This document shows positions 1 through 10,727 of a DNA stretch of 64,000 nucleotides, one piece after another (positions within the stretch are counted from its first letter, which is position 1; each line of letters begins with the position of its first letter). This DNA is from Symsagittifera roscoffensis (lineage: Eukaryota > Xenacoelomorpha > Acoela > Convolutidae): NCBI RefSeq assembly GCF_963678635.1, contig NC_087067.1, positions 10,213,716 through 10,277,715 of the forward strand, read 5' to 3'. The position numbers and the translations under genes are program-made. The notes beneath the pieces were generated by a model that searched no databases, was not told where the DNA came from, and was given only the letters and a program-made list of their open reading frames with translations.

Positions 1-1275
1 AGCCTTTCTTTCAGTTCAGGGCTTCTCTGCGCCAAAAACGTTTTGAAGATACTCTTCCTTTCAGAGATCTTTTCCTTTTACGCTATTGTCAGGTGAGCTG
101 CCCAACAGTCTGATTTGACGGAAAAACCTTGCTGTAGTGACTGTTCTTTAATCAGTCGTTGCAGAAGCTGAGTTAGGTCTTCTGGCTTTGCCATTAATGA
201 AAGCTCCTTGTTCAACCGATTTCTGACTTTTTCTAGTTTGAGATTTTCTCCTGATCGACTTCTCCTTTTTCCTGACCCTCTTCTCCTTTCTTTTGCTCTT
301 CCTCACAATTTCTCTTCCGATCAATACCAGCATCGCATGATACGAGTAAAGGCTGTGTCTCCATGAACTTTTTTGCGCACACAAGGGCAAAATCTTTCAG
401 ACAAATGACCGGTTCTTGGATGCCTCCATGGATAAGCTCTTAGCTTCGGTTTCGAAAAAAGGTGTTCTCAACCCGTAAGTTGTTTTCCAGGCACCATTCA
501 TTGAGCAGCATTCCATTTTTTCTGGTCTCATCGGCTATCGTAAACGATCCGACTGTTCTTTCCAAGATTGCGCTTCTTTCTCTGCCAAGTGCTGCTTTAA
601 AGACCCTTAGAACTATGAGCAAATAGTTGTCCTTGCAGTCGACTTTTGCTGTGAGTGTCATTGACAGCTCTTCTAGGTACTCGAGAAACTCTTTTTCATT
701 CGCCTTTTCGGTTGGGGCATAAGTTGAAACAAGTTTCAACTTTGTCCCGCAGACTTCAAACCAGCCTACAGCATTTCTTGGTGAATGAGCTGTACACTTG
801 ACACATTTGACTGCGGAGTCCAACGAAACCCCAACACCCTTTTCTGATCGTTTCGCATTTCTTCCACCCACTGTGGGCAAATAAGAAATTATCACAGCAC
901 TTGCGCGTATCTGATGCGCGTATCTGATGCTCTGTGGTGAGTTTCATTTAATGCGACCAGGTTTATCTTCCTTTCTATCATCACCTTAGTCAGGGTATCC
1001 AAGGAATCATTCTGACATGCACTTCTGCAGTTCCAGTATGCAATCTTGGCTTTCTGCTCCTGTACAGAGGGCCCTGTGACCCTTTGACTTGGTCTTCTGA
1101 AAGGGGAACTGGTGAAGGTCCCCCGGTTGTAGGGTGCTCTCTCGCACTTCCTTCTCGAGATCAATCTTTTCAGTTGTTTTGCTGCCATGATTGCTTTTGC
1201 TGGTAATTTGGCCTTTCCCCTTGTGGTAGGCTCACTTCCTGATCCACAAGAACACTCACCATTGCCATTAGGCAC
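1..1275 (-). pseudogene. Decayed non-LTR retrotransposon, endonuclease region
   Basis: Minus-strand reading frames give an APE-type endonuclease: KAKIAYWNCRSACQNDSLDT and INLVALNETH near 1080-920, then WFEVCGTKLKLVSTYAPTEK and FLEYLEELSMTLTAKVDCKD, then GSFTIADETRKNGMLLNEWC at 895-440. It resembles the RTE/Bov-B-like 'craniofacial development protein 2' endonucleases. A frame change lies near 895, the GDFN motif is destroyed (VLRVFKAALG), and stops interrupt the basic linker below 440. Reverse transcriptase, if present, lies beyond the window start. Confidence 0.82.
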
Positions 1276-2269
1276 GCTGTAGTCGGTCTTTATTTATGTC
1301 ACTTTTTCGCAAGATACTGCCGTGATGTCTCTGGAAGTCGTCTTGTGATGGATGGGTGTTGTGTACACTTAGTTCGCGTCCTTCAGCTCTTCAACAACGG
1401 ATGGTAACATCACCCACTATCGGTCACCATAAAACAAACCATCACTGGCTATTGTAGTTTATGTGTAATTATTATTCTAGACGTATTGTTATCGATGGGT
1501 GGATGTCTTGGATTGCCTGTCAGTAACTTCGACTCGGGATGCGCTTTGTGAGGACTACCTCTTCTTGATAGTCAGGACTATCCTTTTTAAAAAGCTAGTA
1601 TTTATCAGTTTATTCAGTGCTGGCTGGCTTTGGTTCTCTCAGATTCTCTACTGCTCTAATTACTAGAGCTATATATATTGTTTTCTGAGCAAATACAATT
1701 TAAAACATTGTTATTATACAATTGTTCATTGACATTTAATCATACTAATATGTAGCTAAACCAATTATGGTTAATAATGGTGAATCACCTTACGTAGGTG
1801 TGTAGCACTATGTTACAAAGATATTACAGACCACACTCAGTAACGAAGACTAAAACGTGATGGAATTTTGATGAAACTGGGGACAATTTACCGAAAGACC
1901 TGTATGATTTCAAGAGCTCATAATTATCACATTATCACCTTTGTTTTTTAATCACTCTTATGTATAAATTTTTTTGCGTCAGCTTTTAAGAATTCTCGTA
2001 ATTCGATTCTTTCGATTTCAACTGCAGATGATTTAAACATTTTCACTGTAGTTTTAACAAGCTGTAACTAAATTTTTATTTTGTGTAACAAACACCCAAG
2101 ACAGTATATACTTTAAATTAAATGAAGTAGTATCTTGCTCAGCTCATTTAAACTCAAGGTTGAAAACAAAATTAAACGGAAAAGCAACTCTGGAAAGTAA
2201 AAATATTTAACTTTTAAATCCAACACTTGAACTCTACCGGTACTATGTTGGAAATTAAAACTAATTTTT

Positions 2270-2620
2270 ACACAGACGCGATGCTGCGCTTCGCAAATAA
2301 TAGCGAGAACATGCCAAAATCAGCTCTTAAGTATCAGCTCAAAAACCAAGTGCAAAAATAAAGTAGAAATAAACCATTTTTTTAGGAAAAAAAATACGGC
2401 TACGTCTCGCATTCCATCTGCGACCTAGAGATATTGAGTCTCGCGTACCAACCAGTCAACCACTGTCGGTATGAAATTTCCAATGCTTCAGATCGTGATT
2501 ATAGCGAAAGAGTCACCAAATAAGTGAACAGTTTTAATGACCATTTTTGGCGAGTTAGGTTAGAAAAAAGAAGGTAAGTACTAATACACTAACTCTCGCA
2601 GTGTAAACCTAGTCAATCGA
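2270..2620 (-). repeat. SINE-like repeat with hairpin core
   Basis: Shares its layout with 3640-3915 and 42268-42620: a hairpin core (GCTGCGCTTCGC), a GTAGAAATAAACC segment, a tRNA-like patch (ACCAACCAGTCAACCACTG, divergent here), then GATCGTGATTATAGC and GAGTTAGGTTAGAAAA. Read on the minus strand, the tRNA-like part precedes the core. Confidence 0.6.
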
Positions 2621-3090
2621 ATATTGGAAAAGAGTAATGAACGCAAGTAAACAAAAAAAACACTGATTTCTTGAAAAAATCTCAACTTTCGAATTTCGAA
2701 GAAAAAAAAAGATGCCATATAAGCTCTTTTAATTTCTAGAAGGGTTTATGACTGGCGCTTTTTTGATAACATTAACCCAACTTGAGAAAACTGTATCAAC
2801 AGGTAAGTTTTTATTCCGCTGTAAATCTTTAAATTAAATGCCACTTTCGAAACTAGAAATCGTTTACAATTTTTCGCGCTATTTCCACGTTCGTATTGGA
2901 GAGTGCTATTTATGTAACTTTCAGCAGATGTATTTCAATTGAACTCTAAAAGTGCAGATACACCTAAGTGCCTTCAAAATGCATCAATGTATGAATGCTT
3001 ATCTGTAGTTATTAAAGCAATTTTTTCCTGAAAAAAAATCACCAAGACCTATATAAGAGTCTTCACTACAATCATTATTCCTAATAGTAC
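2620..3090 (+). repeat. Dispersed ~500-bp repeat, copy
   Basis: Starts GGAAAAGAGTAATGAACGC and ends CTATATAAGAGTCTTCACTAC. Shares ordered blocks (TTTTTTGATAACATTAACCC, CGAAACTAGAAATCG, TTTAGCA-rich part) with copies at 8795-9245, 25161-25520, 31562-32060, 37537-38010, 38390-38710, 41905-42270, 42925-43275 and 60400-60720. Confidence 0.65.
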
Positions 3091-3140
3091 TGGGCTAACT
3101 GACAGTTAAGGAAAACCAAGAAAGCTTTGAAAAATCATGA

Positions 3141-3503
3141 TTAAAACGCTTTCTGCAGTTGAATCTTGGTTGAATCAATATCAATATATATCTCTGCATT
3201 AGCTAGCTCATTTACCTTTGCCTGCTTTTCAGATGGTGCTACATTATGGTCGTGCCACCTTTCACTTTCATTTGCATGAGCTGACATCCAATTGGAGGGG
3301 AAGTTTGACTTACTTCCATCGAACACTGCAACTTCCACTTCCTCCTGTTCTCCATTGTGTTTTAAGGCAGCCGGGTAATTTCCTGCTGCTGCTGGGTTTT
3401 CATTGGAGAATGCCATTGGGTTTGACGTCTGTGGGTTGTTTCTGCCGCTTGAATTCGTGTCGCCTTCTAGATTCACAAAACTCGAATGTCCTGATGATGC
3501 TCT
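3141..3503 (-). CDS. CLEC16A: CLEC16A terminal exon 21
   Basis: 363 nt including TAA; phase 0, so it can follow either exon 19 or short exon 20. Encodes RASSGHSSFVNLEGDTNSSG, an N/P/A-rich middle and a charged end (SERWHDHNVAPSEKQAKV). No database family is recognised, but composition and codon-like structure differ from the surrounding AT-rich intron. Acceptor TATGTTTAG|AGAGCA. No AATAAA was found close downstream. Confidence 0.65.
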   Translation of the reverse strand, partial: RASSGHSSFVNLEGDTNSSGRNNPQTSNPMAFSNENPAAAGNYPAALKHNGEQEEVEVAVFDGSKSNFPSNWMSAHANESERWHDHNVAPSEKQAKVNELANAEIYIDIDSTKIQLQKAF

Positions 3504-3540
3504 CTAAACATAAGCAACATGTAAGTTAAGAAACAGTTGA

Positions 3541-3568
3541 ACAAATCAAGTGGAAAAACTTGATTTGT
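3541..3568. other. Perfect 10-bp hairpin upstream of terminal exon
   Basis: ACAAATCAAG and CTTGATTTGT separated by 8 nt. It lies about 38 nt upstream of the acceptor of CLEC16A exon 21, where it could affect branch-point access. Confidence 0.5.
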
Positions 3569-3639
3569 TTTTATTCCCTCATTTTTATCCAACTATCTTT
3601 TCCCCCATTTTTTGAAATAATTTATTGTATAAAAAGTGC

Positions 3640-3915
3640 AAGAAAAATTAGAAATACGCCTCGAATTAGTAAAAAGAGATTAGAATTAGTATTAGTCAAT
3701 CTTATGAGTATCACACACTAACCACTCAGCCACGGACGCTTCATTAATCCCAAACACTAGCCACAAAAAAAGCAGCGAACAGATGATAGGCCATTTCCAC
3801 TGACAGTGAAATTTCCAAATAAGTGAACACTAGTAATAAACACTTTTATTTGCGAGTTACGTTAGAAAAAAAAGAATGTTCATAATAACACACTACGCTG
3901 ATCACTAGCGTAAAC
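3640..3915 (-). repeat. tRNA-derived SINE-like repeat
   Basis: On the minus strand GTGGCTGAGTGGTTAGTG (A-box-like, as in tRNA-Leu/Ser) is followed about 60-70 nt later by ATTCGAGGC (B-box-like). The other side continues as AGCAGCGAACAGATGATAGG... to CTAGCGTAAAC. Same family as 42268-42620. Confidence 0.6.
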
Positions 3916-4342
3916 AAAGTAAATGAATTGAACTTAAAAAGAAATCAGAAGAGAAATTGCGAAAAATCAAATTTGACCCTAAAAAAATTCAAGACTTCCT
4001 GAAAAAAAATCATCACAACCTATATAAGAATCTGAACTACTTTCATCGACTCTTAACAAAGAATGAACTGAACTAAGAAAATCAAAAATCAATTCAGGGA
4101 AAATATAATTTGAGCGTGAACGTTTTCCTAAAAGAATTTAAAAAATCATCACGACCTTTAAATGTGCCTTCACAAAAATCATTCACTCTTGATCAACCTT
4201 TTTTGTAGGTACGCTGTGTATGATGAAGCTAGCTTATCTTCAATTAAAATCAGCGCAGACACTTCAAAGCCCCTCCAGAAAAATAAGCACGGCCGCTGCT
4301 AATGACTATAAGCAATAAGATTTTCCAAATAAGTTCAAATCA

Positions 4343-4546
4343 TTAATCCATGCAGACATGTCTGACCTCGTGCTCTTCATTTTTGTCGCTGCTCGTCCCT
4401 GTCTCCACTGCCTTCGTCACTACTTCCCTGTTCCTCTCCCTCTGTCTGTCTTTCTCTCTCCTCCTCCCACCAATCACAGGTGACTCATTCACCACGGACA
4501 ACTGACTACTGCTACTCACCTGGTGGTGGCCACTCACTCTTGCACT
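4343..4546 (-). CDS. CLEC16A: CLEC16A exon 20, long form with its own stop
   Basis: Reading through the internal donor gives 67 codons and a TAA at 4343: S-rich, then a highly charged stretch (GGRRREKDRQRERNREVV) and a TSSDKNEEHEVRHVCMD end. This would be an alternative C-terminus of about 1,159 aa total. Which form is used cannot be decided from sequence alone. Confidence 0.55.
   Translation of the reverse strand, partial: SARVSGHHQVSSSSQLSVVNESPVIGGRRREKDRQRERNREVVTKAVETGTSSDKNEEHEVRHVCMD
4520..4546 (-). CDS. CLEC16A: CLEC16A exon 20, short form
   Basis: If the strong internal donor CACCAG|GTGAGT is used, this exon is 27 nt and encodes SARVSGHHQ in phase 0, then joins the terminal exon 21. 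Acceptor TTTATTCAG|AGTGCA. Confidence 0.6.
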
Positions 4547-4589
4547 CTGAATAAAAACAAACAGTTCATTTTTCTTATCCGGTCCAAAT

Positions 4590-5000
4590 TAACAACACAG
4601 AGGCGAAGCTGTACTACGGCAAAACAAGCAAAAAAAACGCCGACAAGTAGATTTAAAAGTGTCAAAAAGTCAAACTATAGCAGTCAATGTGAGAAAAAAA
4701 ACATTAACTTCATTGTTCGAATTTCAATAGAAGCGAAGTTGCACTTCGCATACACAAGCAACACTATGACAGATAACGCTACTGGGAAAAACTGAATGCG
4801 TAAAAGTTTGAGACTACATAATTGCTAATTGACGCACGCCAATTATGACGCATTAGCAGTCAATTTGAAAAAAAAGGAAAACTACCAACTAACATGTCTC
4901 ACTTTATAGAGCGGACGCATTTTAGCTAGTATACGAAAAGTTTATTAAAAACATCCGTCCCTGCCCAGGTTCGAAAACTTGAGATAAAAAAAATCTTAAA
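4590..5000 (-). repeat. Hairpin-core SINE-like repeats, two copies
   Basis: One core at 4596-4640 (CACAGAGGCGAAGCTGTACT) and one at 4728-4760 (GCGAAGTTGCACTTCGC). The second continues like the 39.4-40.1 kb repeats (CGCACGCCAATTATGACG, TATAGAGCGGACGCATTT, CCCTGCCCAGGTTCGAAA). Confidence 0.65.
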
Positions 5001-5781
5001 TTCCCGTTTTTCACAACCCCTTCAAGAGCACAAATGCAATTAAAAATTTTTCGGCCCTTCAAAGACGACTTACGAGGCAAATAAACATATATATCATCAG
5101 CCAAAACCATTTAAAACGAAGAAAACTAAAAAGAAAAAACGAAAAGAATTATCAATTCCAATTTCCTTAATAAAAAGCAACAAAAGAGCAATTGTTGTAA
5201 AAGCAACAACAAAAATTTGAAACGGCCATTTATAATGAAGACATGCTCAAAAACGGATTCTGGGAATTCTTTCGTAACATACATTCCAACTGATTTTGCT
5301 TAACTAGTAATTAACCCCCCCCCAAAAAAAAAACTATATTCTGATTTAATAACGCTTGCTAATCGCAAGCGTAATAAAACTAATAAAGGAAATTGGAATT
5401 GCTCTTAATACAAAACCAGATAAAAAATTATTTTTTCTTAACAAATTTTCACTATCAAAAGTATCAAACTTTTCGAACAACTCAAAATTGAAAAAAAAAA
5501 ATCAGCGTATGGATCTTTTCAAATTCTCCTAAGGCGAAAGGAACCTAATCATGGACTTTTGGGAAAAATTATGGCAAAAAAAATAATTATTAAAAAGATT
5601 CTGAGACAATATAAGTTTGTATGTTGGTCTGTACAGTTGTATGTTGGTCCTTCCCCTTACAGTTTGTAAAGAGCTGTTTGTATGTTGGTCCTTCCCCTTG
5701 TGAATAATTCGTCTGAATTAAATGAAATTCAAAAAAAGGTCAACTAAACCTAGAAAATGAACGACATGAAGCCGCAGGTTT
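5001..5781. other. Intron 19, no gene seen
   Basis: AT-rich filler between CLEC16A exons 19 and 20. 5612-5705 holds three short copies of TGTATGTTGGTC, two of them extended by CTTCCCCTT. Confidence 0.5.
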
Positions 5782-5789
5782 CGTTTTTT

Positions 5790-6013
5790 GGCTCTTTTCC
5801 AGTTCCCCCCCCCCCCTTTTCAAATTCAATTTCGAAAAGCTTAATTAACGTTGTCATAAGGCAATGATATTTGGCGTGGTGAACAAATCGACAACTGTGA
5901 ACAGATTTGTTCTTCATATTTAACAGCGTAACATCACGCATTTAGCTGTAATAACACGTAAAACAAACATAAAACTCGGTTTTTTGAAAGGGGGGGGGAA
6001 CTGGAAAAGAGCC
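5790..6013. mobile_element. MITE, family 1
   Basis: 224 bp. Terminal inverted repeats GGCTCTTTTCCAGTTCCCCC and its complement, with no coding capacity. Flanked by an exact 8-bp duplication CGTTTTTT (5782-5789 and 6014-6021). The interior matches the copies at 26039 and 27966 (GGCGTGGTGAACAAATCGAC, GTAATAACACGTAAAAC). The 8-bp duplication suggests mobilisation by a hAT- or P-type transposase. Confidence 0.9.
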
Positions 6014-6497
6014 CGTTTTTTTAATAGTTGTGGTCAGAATACTATGTGCTGTTTGTTTGCACTTGAACCAGCTACTCAATTTTATACACAGAAGCGAAGC
6101 TGTGCTTCGCAAATGAGCGAAAGCTTAAAATAGCCATAGAGAAAAAAATAAAAAAAAAATAAACAAGAAAAAGTGGTTTTGACAAAAAAACGACCACTAC
6201 TGGAAACGATTTTGTCCTCCGACATTCAATTTTTCAAGTCGACTACTCTACACAGCTGTACCATTGACGCTTACATTAGTCAATGATGAAACACAGTCCA
6301 AACATAAGTCAATGATGAATTGGAGAATACATGATATTAAACTGCCAATTCTATGCAAAACCAGCTCTAATATTTCGGAGATCCACACTTTTTCGGTGGT
6401 ATATTCCAAACAAATATTTGAGCTATCAGTTGAGTTAGACCCATTAAAAAAACTAGGCACTGCAGATACAGCCTTTGCGAATATCTTTTATATTCAC
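6014..6497. other. Intron 19 part next to exon 19
   Basis: A hairpin core occurs at 6084-6120 (TATACACAGAAGCGAAGC); otherwise unrecognised. Overlapping short open frames on both strands show no recognisable domain. Confidence 0.5.
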
Positions 6498-6778
6498 CTG
6501 ACCATGATTTGAACCATGATTTAGTGCACTGCTTTCTGACTCGGCCATTGCATGTTTAGAACTAGTGTTTCTAGATGCCTTCTTCGTCCTCCTGTGTGAC
6601 ACAGTTGACTTAGTCGAACTCTCCCCACTGCTGGTGCTGCCTGGTGTTGTCAATAGATTTGGATGATGATGGTGGTGATTAATACTCATAGATGGTTGAA
6701 CTTTCCCCCCATGGTGTACTGCTGGGGTCGGGTGATGATATGCGTACGATACGCTAGACATTGCACTTGAAGATCCGC
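6498..6778 (-). CDS. CLEC16A: CLEC16A coding exon 19 (disordered tail)
   Basis: 281 nt, phase 1 in and 0 out. Encodes a His/Ser/Thr-rich tail beginning GGSSSAMSSVSYAYHHPTPA, with a run of five histidines and a basic RRTKKASRN patch. Vertebrate CLEC16A also ends in a Ser-rich disordered tail, but residues do not align. Acceptor TTTTCAG|GCGGAT, donor GTCAG|GTGAAT. Confidence 0.82.
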
Positions 6779-7575
6779 CTGAAAACAAAGCAATTTAGCT
6801 TTGAATTTCTTTTTTTTTTGGCTAAATGTCCTGTTCACTCGTAATGCCGATTGTATTACAAGTCTTACTCATATTTTTTCAAAAATATATACAGCTGGTT
6901 GCATTTTTCGTAATTTTTACCTCAATTGGAAATTTAAAAATACGGAAATATTCTATAAAAACGCAACTGATCAACTAGCTTTCCAAGTATTTTCTGTACG
7001 AATTGGAACTCCCCGAGTACGAATTGGAACCCGCCGAAAGTCTTAAAATAATTAATCTAAATTAACAGCTCAGCAACAGTTCAGATCGTTACGGAGAACC
7101 ACCGCTGTGATGCAATTAGGAACTATGCCCATATGCTTTTGCAATCAATTTTCTACTCTGTCGCATCACACAGAAGCATCGATCACGTTTTTTGGTAGGT
7201 ATGGAACCACCAAATTATTGACGAAGTGATAGCCAATTCGATAACGTCCACCGTTCGCAGCTACACAATTTGAGCAAAATTTGTTGGAAAACTTAATTTT
7301 TTAACGTAATTCACACAACCTTCTTTATAAATTAAAAACAAAAAAATGTAAACAAAAAATTTCACTTAGAGTAATCATCAGACATAGTTAATTCAAGAGT
7401 CTATTAGTCGAGATAGTATAATTACAAGGGGCGGATCTAGAATTTTATCGACCTTTTTTTAGGTCGACCAAATTGATTTTTCGAGATCTCCCATATCACT
7501 AAAAAGTCCCTGTTTTGGCCATATTTTCATAATCCGCCCCTGATAATTGCTATTGCTAGGAGTACTAGATTTTTT

Positions 7576-7776
7576 GGCTCTTTTTCCTTTCCCTCCACCT
7601 GCATTTTTTTTACTAGTTAAGTTACTGTTCACATGGTCCGATCGCTATTAAATATGACATGCGGACTAGATAGGCTGCGCCAAACTTATTTGGTGTTCAT
7701 AATTTACCTTGTAAAACCACTCATTACACCATAAATTTGATGGCTGTGTGAGGTGGGGGGAAAAGGAAAAAGAGCC
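7576..7776. mobile_element. MITE, family 2
   Basis: 201 bp with termini GGCTCTTTTTCCTTTCCC and GGGGGGAAAAGGAAAAAGAG-CC. The interior (CATGCGGACTAGATAGGCTG, TTGTAAAACCACTCATTACA) differs from family 1. Flanking 8-mers GATTTTTT and GATTATTT match at 7 of 8 positions. Confidence 0.82.
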
Positions 7777-8794
7777 GATTATTTTAAAATTCTTGCAAAG
7801 ATATCAGTACCAGTTCAGACAGTCAACGCGGACAATTTGAAACAGAAAATAAAACGTAAAAAATTAGCGAGATGATGCAAATGTTAGCTAGGAGCCTGTG
7901 AGAAAATAAGACAACAGATATCAAATAGTTATAACCTTGTTGCAATCATAAGACCGCAGATCAAAAAGACCAGGGTTGGCAAATTGTGTGTTATTTTTGA
8001 AAATAACACACTAACAATTAACTATTGTTAAATAATTCAACACATTAAGAAACATTAAGTTTTTTGAAGAGAAATGCCTGTTTTCCAGCTTTCTCGCCGC
8101 CAAGTTTGCCTCTGAGAATCCCATACGTGAATACATCACGTTGAAGAATTCCAAAAATAAACCAAAAATCCAGAATTGAAAAAATTCAGCACCAATAAAA
8201 GCAATATAATCCCCCACCCCACAAGAGGAAGGATATTCAAACTGAAAAACAGTTATATGCGGAATGTTTTCCCAAGAAATACCCATATTTCTACGAAATA
8301 GTTAGCATCAACTGTTAGAAAACATAAACAACATTATAAGTTAAATTGAATGTTAAATAACAATATTGAATAAATTCCCAGCCCTGAAAAAGACGGGCCA
8401 AAATTTAATTTTTCCGGCATCAAGATGCTAGATTTTGATTTGAGCTACTCTCAGCTCTCAAAATCTGAAGATGAAAAAAAATTGAGGTTGAACTTCAACC
8501 TACTTTATTCAACGTCATATCCTATTAAATTTTTATGTGATTATTTATTGCTGTCTTATTTACATAGCACCCTTAAGCTCTAGTAGTTGTTAGTAGTGCA
8601 CAAAATGACATCAGAAGTGCTAGTCGTCAACTCACGAGTCGTTTATTGCGCTGAAAATCATGGCCCAACTTCATTTAATTATACCCAGAAACCATAATGA
8701 AATGAGTGCTTTCCTTCAACTTTAAGTAATAGAACCATGAAATAGCCATAACCGTACGAAAAACATCCCAAACATAACCCAACTTATCAGACAA

Positions 8795-9245
8795 TAAACA
8801 TAACATAGACAACAGACAGTTTAAAAAAGAGTCATTAAACACAAGAAAACAGAAAAAACACTGACTTTTTTTTGAAAAATATATGACCTTAATTTTAAGA
8901 ACAAATTGATAAAATTAACCCAACTTAAGAAATTTATATCAATAGGTACAAGTTTCATTTCGCTGGGTAATCTGATATTTAAATTCCATTTTCGAAATAA
9001 GAAGTCGATCACGTTTTTCGTGGTCTTTAAATTTTTGCTGTTCGATAGCGAGTTTGTTTTCCTTTTAACAAAGGAAATGAAGTGAACTTAAAACAAAATC
9101 AAAAGTCAAAGCGGACAAAACCAAAATTGAACATGAACAAATTTAAGACTTTTTCCTGAAAAAAAAAATTGAAATCGCATCATCAACCTGGTTGAAGAAA
9201 ATTTGAAATCTTACAAACTTAAGATTTTGAAGTGTATTTGATCAC
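8795..9245 (+). repeat. Dispersed ~500-bp repeat, copy
   Basis: Begins ACATAGACAACAGACAGTTT and runs through AAGAGTCATTAAAC, GATAAAATTAACCCAACTTA, TTTCATTTCGCTGGG and CGATCACGTTTTTCGTGG. A further partial copy follows at 9660-9965 ending CTACGTTCATCGACTCTAA. Confidence 0.65.
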
Positions 9246-10224
9246 ATTTCAGCACCTACTTTACATTCGATTCTCTTCTCAGTGATTTCCCTTGTTAACT
9301 TGAGAAAATTTAGCCTAAAATTAACCAGGAAACACTAGTTTGATCCAAAAAAGGTATGTTTATGACGTATCCTTCAACTCTATTTCAGTTTATTGACCTT
9401 AAAAAGGCAAAAGTTTGCAGTAATGTGAAAAACTGAGAGCAATAAAGTTAGTTCCATGAAATGAATCAGCATAACATAAGCCATTTTTTACGTTCTGTTT
9501 GCCTAAGACTTTTTAAAATTTAAGTTCCAGACAATTCGTCAAATTCCGTTGCTATCTATCAGATCAAGCATATGGATTTTAAAATCACTTCGAAAGGTTT
9601 TTTTTTGGCTTATCGAAATTTTGCCGTTGTGTTTTCAATGTCGCGCAGTAGATATAAGAGATCCTCACCGCGTTCATTACTCTTAAAAATTAAATAACAC
9701 TTTCGGAACTAGAAATCGATCATGCTGTTTTGCGCCATTTCAACTTTCATCATTGGAGGGTGCATTTTGCCTACCTTCTAGCCAATGAATTTGAATTGAA
9801 TTCAAAAAATGTACAAACCTAAGGGCATTAATATGTGCATTTATAAGTATGAATGCACATCTTTTGCTAGCCGAGCATTTTAAGACTTTTCCTGAAAAAA
9901 AAACAAAAAAAAGAAACCATCGCGACCCTTAAAAGCGTCTGAACTACGTTCATCGACTCTAAAACACCCACTATAAGTCGCCAGTCACAAGCAATATCTG
10001 AAACTCAAATACAAGCAGCACGGAAAGCGAAAAACGCGCATGCCATTAAACTACAAGGCTGCATAAATAACAATTCAAACAATGTGCACAAAAACAGGGC
10101 AATGACAATAGCGAGTAACCATGGCAAACAAATCTGAATGGTGAATTTAACACAGGATTGCTTGCGTAAAGAATGCCAAAAAAACGACCACAGAAGAGGT
10201 TTTAAGTAGGGAATGATCGCTTAC

Positions 10225-10334
10225 CGGAAGCTATGTAGTCCGGAGGGAACTCTAGTATCTGCATGATGGAGTGCATCTTGCATTGTCTGGCTGCATGTCT
10301 GCCCTTCATTATCCTCTGTCTCGCAGCCATGACC
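10225..10334 (-). CDS. CLEC16A: CLEC16A coding exon 18
   Basis: 110 nt. Encodes RVMAARQRIMKGRHAARQCK then MHSIMQILEFPPDYIAS, matching the basic helix of human CLEC16A (IIAKQRLAKGRIQARRMKMQ). Acceptor GTTTTAG|GGTCAT, donor TTCCG|GTAAGC. Last exon with clear homology to vertebrate proteins. Confidence 0.92.
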
Positions 10335-10727
10335 CTAAAACACACCTACTCATCAAACGACAACCCACGACGTTCATCATTTGGTCAATCATTACCGGAA
10401 TCACTCAATTATTGCAAACAATTTCTATGGTGCTACTCCATTTAATGCATTTCTGGTATCATAAATCATAAGAAAATTCTTGAGTCATTGAGGTAGGAAA
10501 ACTGACGGCAGCTAGTTTCCTGCATATATTATCATCTAATGAAAGAGTTTTGTAATGTAACGAAATATTAATAAGCATTTAGATATTCTTGAAACTGTTT
10601 CAGCTATTGTTCCTCCGACACAAGAAAAGAAAGAAAGAATTTATTTCTCCTGAACAAAACAATTGAATAATATTACCCATGGAACAACACCTGGAGAGGA
10701 GGGACAACGGTATCAATGAATTAAGAA

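Larger units (their letters stand above)
1276..3140. other. Downstream flank of CLEC16A, repeats only
   Basis: No gene seen. 1276-1560 may be the 5' end of the LINE. 2270-2620 is a SINE-like repeat with the hairpin core, and 2620-3090 is a copy of the dispersed ~500-bp repeat. Confidence 0.6.
6779..10224. other. Intron 18, repeat-filled
   Basis: No coding exon seen. Contains a MITE (7576-7776), a 12-bp perfect inverted repeat GTGTGTTATTTT/AAAATAACACAC near 7986-8011, and copies or parts of the dispersed ~500-bp repeat at 8795-9245 and 9660-9965. Confidence 0.6.

Noticed and set aside
3218-3529. Plus-strand 103-codon frame
   Set aside because: It is the antisense shadow of CLEC16A exon 21.
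8011-8286. 91-codon minus-strand frame in intron 18
   Set aside because: No recognisable domain and no phase-compatible splice context with CLEC16A exons 18-19; likely chance.
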